NCBI RefSeq assembly: GCF_024362365.1
Contig: NZ_CP101464.1
Coordinates: 3,038,001-3,102,000 of the forward strand
DNA from: Janibacter sp. CX7
GTDB taxonomy: Bacteria; Actinomycetota; Actinomycetes; Actinomycetales; Dermatophilaceae
Length of the DNA stretch: 64,000 bases
Reading direction: 5' to 3'
Position numbers and translations under genes: made by a program. Position 1 is the first letter of the stretch, and each line of letters opens with the position of its first letter. This document shows, piece by piece, positions 59,967 through 64,000 of this stretch. The notes below the pieces were generated by a model that searched no databases, had not been told where the DNA came from, and worked only from the letters and a program-made list of their open reading frames with translations.

Positions 59967-60020
59967 ACCCCCTTCGTCAGCAAACGCAGGCGGGTGCCTG
60001 CCCCACGGACGAAGGGGGGT
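59967..60020. repeat. Opposed CGAAGGGGG pair in a divergent gap
   Basis: ACCCCCTTCGTC (59967-59978) and GACGAAGGGGGGT (60008-60020) are inverted copies of the over-represented 9-mer, 29 bases apart. The genes on both sides point away from this gap, so a terminator role is unlikely. The pair supports the idea that the motif has a use beyond termination. Confidence 0.65.
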
Positions 60021-60064
60021 CCGCACCCTGTCGCCGGGCCCCACCCGACCGCTGGGATGGGGAG

Positions 60065-60961
60065 GTGACCACGACGACCGCACCGCGCGCCCTCCCGTGG
60101 CCCCTCGTCCTCGCGATGGCGGCCGTGACGCCCTACCTGGCGCTCAAGCTGCTGTGGCTCACCGGCTCGCCGATCGGCCTGACCGAGGCCGCGACGGAGA
60201 CGATGCGCTCGACCCGCTTCGTCGTGGGCAACCTCGTCACCGTCGGCCTCGAGCTCGTCGCGCTCGGCCTGGCCTGGTCGCTCACCCGCCCCTGGGCAGA
60301 TCGACTGCCCGCACGGCTCTTCGCCCTGCTCGCCGCCGGCGCGAGCGGGCTCCTCGCGCCGATCCTGCTGGGCATGCCGCTCGGTCAGGTCGTCGAGACG
60401 ATCGCCCACGGACGCCCGTCCGTGGAGGGCGAGGGGATGGCGGCCTGGGTCTTCGGGTGCGTCTACGGCGGGTTCACCCTGCTCGGTGTCGCCCTGGCCG
60501 TGCTCCTGTGCCGGTACGCCGACGGCCGGTGGGGCGCCAGCTTCGCCAGCCCTCCGCGGGTGCAGCGCCGCCTGACCTTCGCCCTCGGCGCGGTGACGGT
60601 CCTCCCCTTCGCCCTGGCGATGGGGTGGTGGGGTGTGGCCGGCCCCGGTGACGCGGGACCGCAGGGGATGGAGGCGCCGGTCCAGCGCACGGTCCTCGTC
60701 GTCAGCGGGCTGCTGGCGCTCGCCGCCGTCGTCGCCCCGTCGGCGCGCCTGGCCGTCCCACCGCAGCGCGGTCGGCTCCCTCACCTCGTCGTGTGGGTCG
60801 GCTGCTGCACGGCCGCGCTGCAGGGCCCGACCCAGCTGCTGCTCGCCCACGGCGGGACCCTCCAGCCCGCCGTCGCGGCCATCACCCTGCTCGCGACGCC
60901 CGGCGCGCTCGCCGTCCTCGCGGGCGTCCACGGCGACCTTCGGTCGGTGGGTGCCCGATGA
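60065..60961 (+). CDS. Polytopic membrane protein of unknown function
   Basis: The 298-residue protein has about eight hydrophobic helices (for example LVLAMAAVTPYLALKLLWL and LVTVGLELVALGLAWSL). There are short charged loops and no motif I can assign. The GTG at 60065 overlaps its own ribosome site region (GGAGGTG). It is divergent from the alcohol dehydrogenase gene and ends before a terminator that belongs to the convergent persulfide operon. Confidence 0.75.
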   Translation: MTTTTAPRALPWPLVLAMAAVTPYLALKLLWLTGSPIGLTEAATETMRSTRFVVGNLVTVGLELVALGLAWSLTRPWADRLPARLFALLAAGASGLLAPILLGMPLGQVVETIAHGRPSVEGEGMAAWVFGCVYGGFTLLGVALAVLLCRYADGRWGASFASPPRVQRRLTFALGAVTVLPFALAMGWWGVAGPGDAGPQGMEAPVQRTVLVVSGLLALAAVVAPSARLAVPPQRGRLPHLVVWVGCCTAALQGPTQLLLAHGGTLQPAVAAITLLATPGALAVLAGVHGDLRSVGAR

Positions 60962-61057
60962 TCCCGAGACCTTCGAGCTGATCCTCCTCGCACGGACGGC
61001 CCGGGGCCTCGCCACCACCATTCCGCACTTCAACGGCCCGGGCACCGGACGACAAGC

Positions 61058-61095
61058 GGCTCCTGCGCTACGTCACGGGACGTAGCGCAGGAGCC
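61058..61095 (-). terminator. Terminator hairpin after the persulfide operon
   Basis: Perfect 16-base arms GGCTCCTGCGCTACGT and its complement surround CACGGG, beginning 18 bases past the stop of the persulfide dioxygenase gene. It ends the three-gene minus-strand operon and may also serve the convergent membrane-protein gene. Confidence 0.85.
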
Positions 61096-61112
61096 GTGGG
61101 CGCACCTCGGAC

Positions 61113-62486
61113 TCAGGCGTCGACGGTCTGCTGCTCCCAGGCCGCGTACCCACCGACGAGGTCGGTGACGTCCGCGTGGCCGACCGAGCGCAGCAGGCTC
61201 GCCGCGACGGACGAGCGCCACCCGCCGGCGCAGTGCACGAGCAGCGGACGGTCGGTCGGCAGCTCGTCGTGGCGGCGGGCGAGCTCGGCCAGGGGGATGT
61301 GGACGGCGCCGGGGATGACCTGCCCGTCGGCGCGCTCGCCGGCATTGCGCACGTCGACGACGACGGTCTGCTCGGGCAGCGCCGCGAGGTCGGCGACCTC
61401 GGTGCGCTCGCTCGTCGTCATGAGGGGGGCGAGCGGACCGTCGAGCGTGAGCGGCGCGGCGACGTGGCCGACGACCGCGTCGTGGCCGATCCGCCCCATC
61501 CGCAGCGCCGCCTCGGCCGCCCGGCCCTCGGGCGCCACGAGGAGGACCTCGGCGGCGTGGTCGACGACGGTGCCGACCGTCTCGGCGAAGCGGCCGTCGA
61601 GGCCGACGTTGACCGAGCCCGCGAGGTGCCCGCGGGCGAAGTCCTCGGGCGAGCGGGCGTCGACGACGGTGACGCCGCCGGCGATCGCGGCGACCACCTC
61701 GGCCGGCGTGAAGGGGACGACCGACTGCCCGGGCTCGAGCAGGTCGCGCTGGCGCAGGTTGAGCATGGCATCGACCTGGAAGTACGCGGGCGCGGAAGGT
61801 TGGCCGGTCGTCACCATTCCGATGAAGTCCTCGACCGACATCTCCGCAGCAAAGGGATTGCTCGCGCGCTGCGCCGCGATCGTCGACTCGAGCTCGTCGG
61901 AGAGCCCACGGCCGCAGGAGGACCCGGCACCGTGCGCCGGCATCACCTTGGTCTCGTCGGGCAGCGGGAGCAGCACGTCGTGGAGGGTGTGGTGCATCGC
62001 CGTGGCGAGGTCCTCGGCGGTGGAGCCGTCGGAGACGACGAGGTCGGGCCGGCCGACGCCGCCGATGAAGAGTGAGTCGCCGGTGAGCACCGCGTGCGGG
62101 ACGCCGCGCTCGTGCACGAGGACGCTGATCGACTCCCACGTGTGACCGGGGGTCTCGAGGATCTCGAGGGTGACCTCGTCACCGAGCTCGATGCGGTCGC
62201 GCCCGGCGAGGGTGCGCACCTCGAACTCGGCGCGCTCGGCCGCCGTCGGCCCGTAGCCGATCCACGCGCTGGTCGCTGCGGCCAGCTCGAGGTGACCGGC
62301 GACGAAGTCGGCGTGGACGTGCGTGTTGATGACCCCGACGATCGTCAGGTCGTGCGCCGCGGCGTCGGCGAGGTACTGCTGGATGTCGCGCTGGGGGTCG
62401 ACGACGACGGCGCGGCGGCTCCCTTCGTCGGCGATGAGGTAGGAGCCGTGCGAGAGGCAGCCGAGGTAGTACTGGGTGAGGATCAT
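61113..62486 (-). CDS. Persulfide dioxygenase-rhodanese fusion (CstB/BlhB-like)
   Basis: The 457-residue protein has a metallo-beta-lactamase domain (about 1-240) with the iron/zinc motif NTHVHADFVAGH, PGHTWES, GDSLFIGGVGRPDL and MPAHGAGSSC. Two rhodanese domains follow. The first (about 265-350) lacks its cysteine (LLVAPEGRA), while the second (about 370-455) keeps it in LLVHCAGGWRSS. Such proteins oxidise persulfides to sulfite or thiosulfate. It is the last gene of the operon. The ATG at 62486 follows GAAGGAG. Confidence 0.9.
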   Translation of the reverse strand: MILTQYYLGCLSHGSYLIADEGSRRAVVVDPQRDIQQYLADAAAHDLTIVGVINTHVHADFVAGHLELAAATSAWIGYGPTAAERAEFEVRTLAGRDRIELGDEVTLEILETPGHTWESISVLVHERGVPHAVLTGDSLFIGGVGRPDLVVSDGSTAEDLATAMHHTLHDVLLPLPDETKVMPAHGAGSSCGRGLSDELESTIAAQRASNPFAAEMSVEDFIGMVTTGQPSAPAYFQVDAMLNLRQRDLLEPGQSVVPFTPAEVVAAIAGGVTVVDARSPEDFARGHLAGSVNVGLDGRFAETVGTVVDHAAEVLLVAPEGRAAEAALRMGRIGHDAVVGHVAAPLTLDGPLAPLMTTSERTEVADLAALPEQTVVVDVRNAGERADGQVIPGAVHIPLAELARRHDELPTDRPLLVHCAGGWRSSVAASLLRSVGHADVTDLVGGYAAWEQQTVDA

Positions 62487-62497
62487 GTCGGTCTCCT

Positions 62498-63085
62498 TCA
62501 GTTCCGGCCGCCGCGCAGCTGCGCGAAGACGGCCTCGGGGGTGGGCTCGTGGCGACGGTTGTGGGGCATGCGCGCGAGGAGCGCGCCCATCGCGCAGGTG
62601 TTGGTCAGGGCGGCGCCGGTCAGGCCCGCGCCGATGCCCGCGGAAAGCCACTTGGCCTGCGGGACGACGGTGCTCGCGAGGATGCCGGTGAGGACGACGG
62701 AGCCGGCGACGAGGCGGACCTGACGCTCGAGATCCCAGCCCCCTTCACCCGCGACGACGTCACCGCCAGCGCTCTCCCACGCGGTGATGCCGCCGTCGAG
62801 GACGTGCAGGTGGTCCGTCCCGGTATCGGCCAGGGCGCTCTCGGCCCGGGAGGCGCGCGCGCCCGAGCGGCACACGAGGACGACGTCGTCGTCGAGGTGC
62901 TCGGCCAGCTCGCGGCGGTGCTCCTCGAGGAGCGGCAGCGGCACGTTGTAGGAGCCGGGGATGTGCGACGCGGCGAACTCCGCCGGCGTGCGCACGTCGA
63001 CGAGACGCGGGCCAGCCGGCTCGGCGAGCCAGTCCCGCAGGTCGGTCGCGGTGAGGGTCATAGGGCGGGTGGTGACGGTGGTCAT
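62498..63085 (-). CDS. Rhodanese fused to DUF2892 membrane domain (YgaP-like)
   Basis: The 195-residue protein has an N-terminal rhodanese domain (LVDVRTPAEFAASHIPGSYNVPL; active loop VCRSGARASR with Cys72). A C-terminal DUF2892 hairpin of two membrane helices follows (LVAGSVVLTGILASTVVPQAKWL; GIGAGLTGAALTNTCAMGALLARMP). It moves persulfide sulfur at the membrane. It lies between the TauE/SafE and persulfide dioxygenase genes, on the same strand with short gaps. Confidence 0.92.
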   Translation of the reverse strand: MTTVTTRPMTLTATDLRDWLAEPAGPRLVDVRTPAEFAASHIPGSYNVPLPLLEEHRRELAEHLDDDVVLVCRSGARASRAESALADTGTDHLHVLDGGITAWESAGGDVVAGEGGWDLERQVRLVAGSVVLTGILASTVVPQAKWLSAGIGAGLTGAALTNTCAMGALLARMPHNRRHEPTPEAVFAQLRGGRN

Positions 63086-63148
63086 GGGTTCCTTTGATCG
63101 GGGATGGACGAAGGGGAGGTCAGTCGGGTTGGTCGGGAGCAGGTTGCG

Positions 63149-63961
63149 TCAGGCGAGCAGCCCGGGGAGGGCCTGCGCGGCGGTGAGGGCCGCGACGCCC
63201 AGGACGAGGACCGCGAAGGCCTTGGAGAGGCGCTGCGCGGGGATGCGGTCGGCGACGCGGCTGCCGAGGAGGCTGCCGACGACCGCCGCCGCGGCGAAGC
63301 CGAGGATCAGCGGCCAGTCGAGCTCGCCGGCGCCGTGCTGGAAGCGGGCGACGAGGGAGGTCGCGCTGTTGACGGCGATGACGAGCAGGGAGGTGCCCAC
63401 GGCGACCGGCATCGGGAAGCCGAGGACCATGACGAGCGCAGGCACGACGACAAAGCCGCCGCCCACCCCGAGGAAGCCTGTGAGGAGGCCGACGAGACTC
63501 GCGGCGACGACGAGCTTGAGCAGGCGCGGGCAGGCGCAGGTCACGGGGTTGAGGGTGAGGATCGGCTCGTGCCGCCCGAGGTCGGCCTCCGGGCGGGTGC
63601 CGCGACGCAGCATGAGCACCGCCACGACCGCCATGAGGACCGCGAAGGTCGTCATGAGGACATCGGGGTCGACCGCACGTGAGGCCGCGGACCCGGCGAC
63701 AGCGCCGACGACGCCGAGCAGGCCGAAGGTCAGCCCCTGACCGAAGCGCACCCGCCCGACCCGGTGGTGGGCCGGCAGGGAGAGAGCGGACGTGATGCCG
63801 ACGATGACGAGCGAGCCCGTCGTCGCCGCGACCGGCCCCTGGCCGAGCAGGTGGACGAGCACGGGCACGGCGAGGATCGAGCCGCCACCGCCGAGGGCAC
63901 CCAGGGCAAGGCCGATGGCCAGCCCGAGCGGGACGACGGCGAGGAGTGCGACGAGGTGCAT
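63149..63961 (-). CDS. TauE/SafE-family sulfite/sulfur-anion exporter
   Basis: The 270-residue protein has eight or so hydrophobic helices and the TauE/SafE repeats: LGLAIGLALGALGGGGSILAVPVLV at the N-terminus and VGLLTGFLGVGGGFVVVPALVM in the second half. A CACPR motif sits in the central loop. It probably exports sulfite or related anions made by the persulfide dioxygenase. It is the first gene of the operon, 14 bases after a CsoR/CstR-type palindrome. Confidence 0.9.
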   Translation of the reverse strand: MHLVALLAVVPLGLAIGLALGALGGGGSILAVPVLVHLLGQGPVAATTGSLVIVGITSALSLPAHHRVGRVRFGQGLTFGLLGVVGAVAGSAASRAVDPDVLMTTFAVLMAVVAVLMLRRGTRPEADLGRHEPILTLNPVTCACPRLLKLVVAASLVGLLTGFLGVGGGFVVVPALVMVLGFPMPVAVGTSLLVIAVNSATSLVARFQHGAGELDWPLILGFAAAAVVGSLLGSRVADRIPAQRLSKAFAVLVLGVAALTAAQALPGLLA

Positions 63962-63974
63962 GGGCCGGAGATTA

Positions 63975-63990
63975 ATACCCCCGGGGGTAT
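63975..63990. promoter_or_regulatory. CsoR/CstR-type operator before the persulfide operon
   Basis: ATACCCCCGGGGGTAT is a perfect 16-base palindrome directly upstream of the TauE/SafE gene. CsoR-family repressors bind G-tract dyads flanked by AT-rich ends of this sort. With a persulfide gene set downstream, the persulfide-sensing CstR branch is the natural candidate. The regulator gene itself is not in the window and may lie just beyond the right edge. Confidence 0.82.
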
Positions 63991-64000
63991 AGTTCAACCG

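Overview
The window is very GC-rich, densely coded DNA (G+C roughly 70 %, third codon positions almost all G or C). GTG starts are common, as are ATGA/GTGA stop-start overlaps. Together with a mycoredoxin-like glutaredoxin, a WXG100-like protein and a 10-methyl fatty acid gene pair, this points to an actinobacterium, perhaps of the Intrasporangiaceae/Dermatophilaceae kind; that placement is inference. About 65 protein genes and one tRNA fill the window, and no gene-free stretch exceeds about 300 bases.

Layout. (1) 1-9311 is a selenium/formate block: the 3' end of a formate dehydrogenase catalytic gene, its Fe-S and NrfD-type membrane subunits, an OFA-family transporter, selD with a rhodanese gene, tRNA-Sec (UCA anticodon), selA and selB. 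A mazEF-like pair lies between selD and selC, and a vapBC-like pair abuts the end of selB. (2) 9986-16372 holds housekeeping and quality-control genes: OsmC, YczE-like protein, PPK2, AlaX-like editing protein, SelO, YbaK, DUF952, AraC and VOC. (3) 16374-25144 is a catabolic cluster (gabD, gabT, DUF3830, esterase, amidase, D-2-hydroxyacid dehydrogenase, two maleate-isomerase-like proteins, FCD-type GntR). The same operator-like 12-mer lies in its two divergent promoter regions. (4) 25311-33597 carries an amino-acid dehydrogenase divergent from a LysR regulator, plus assorted metabolic and membrane genes. (5) 33691-42319 is recC-recB-recD with overlapping ends. (6) 43043-44892 has two tandem secreted metzincin-type proteases. 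(7) 45039-52814 has a luciferase-like monooxygenase, SprT-like protein, mycoredoxin, a GTPase-like protein, a tmsA/tmsB-like pair and glutaminase. (8) 52827-57445 looks accessory: a frameshifted Lrp regulator against an N-terminally truncated MFS gene, a WXG100-metallopeptidase operon, and a MerR gene flanked by two related lipoproteins. (9) 57449-63961 has a secreted endonuclease, an alcohol dehydrogenase, a membrane protein and a persulfide operon (TauE/SafE, rhodanese, persulfide dioxygenase-rhodanese) headed by a CsoR/CstR-like palindrome.

Two window-wide patterns stand out. The 9-mer CGAAGGGGG (or its complement) occurs about 50 times, in both orientations, inside genes and in several intergenic hairpins. 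It is scarce in the accessory stretch near 54-58 kb. In addition, small palindromic repeats occur as intergenic islands, and copies are also embedded in frame inside selB and recC.
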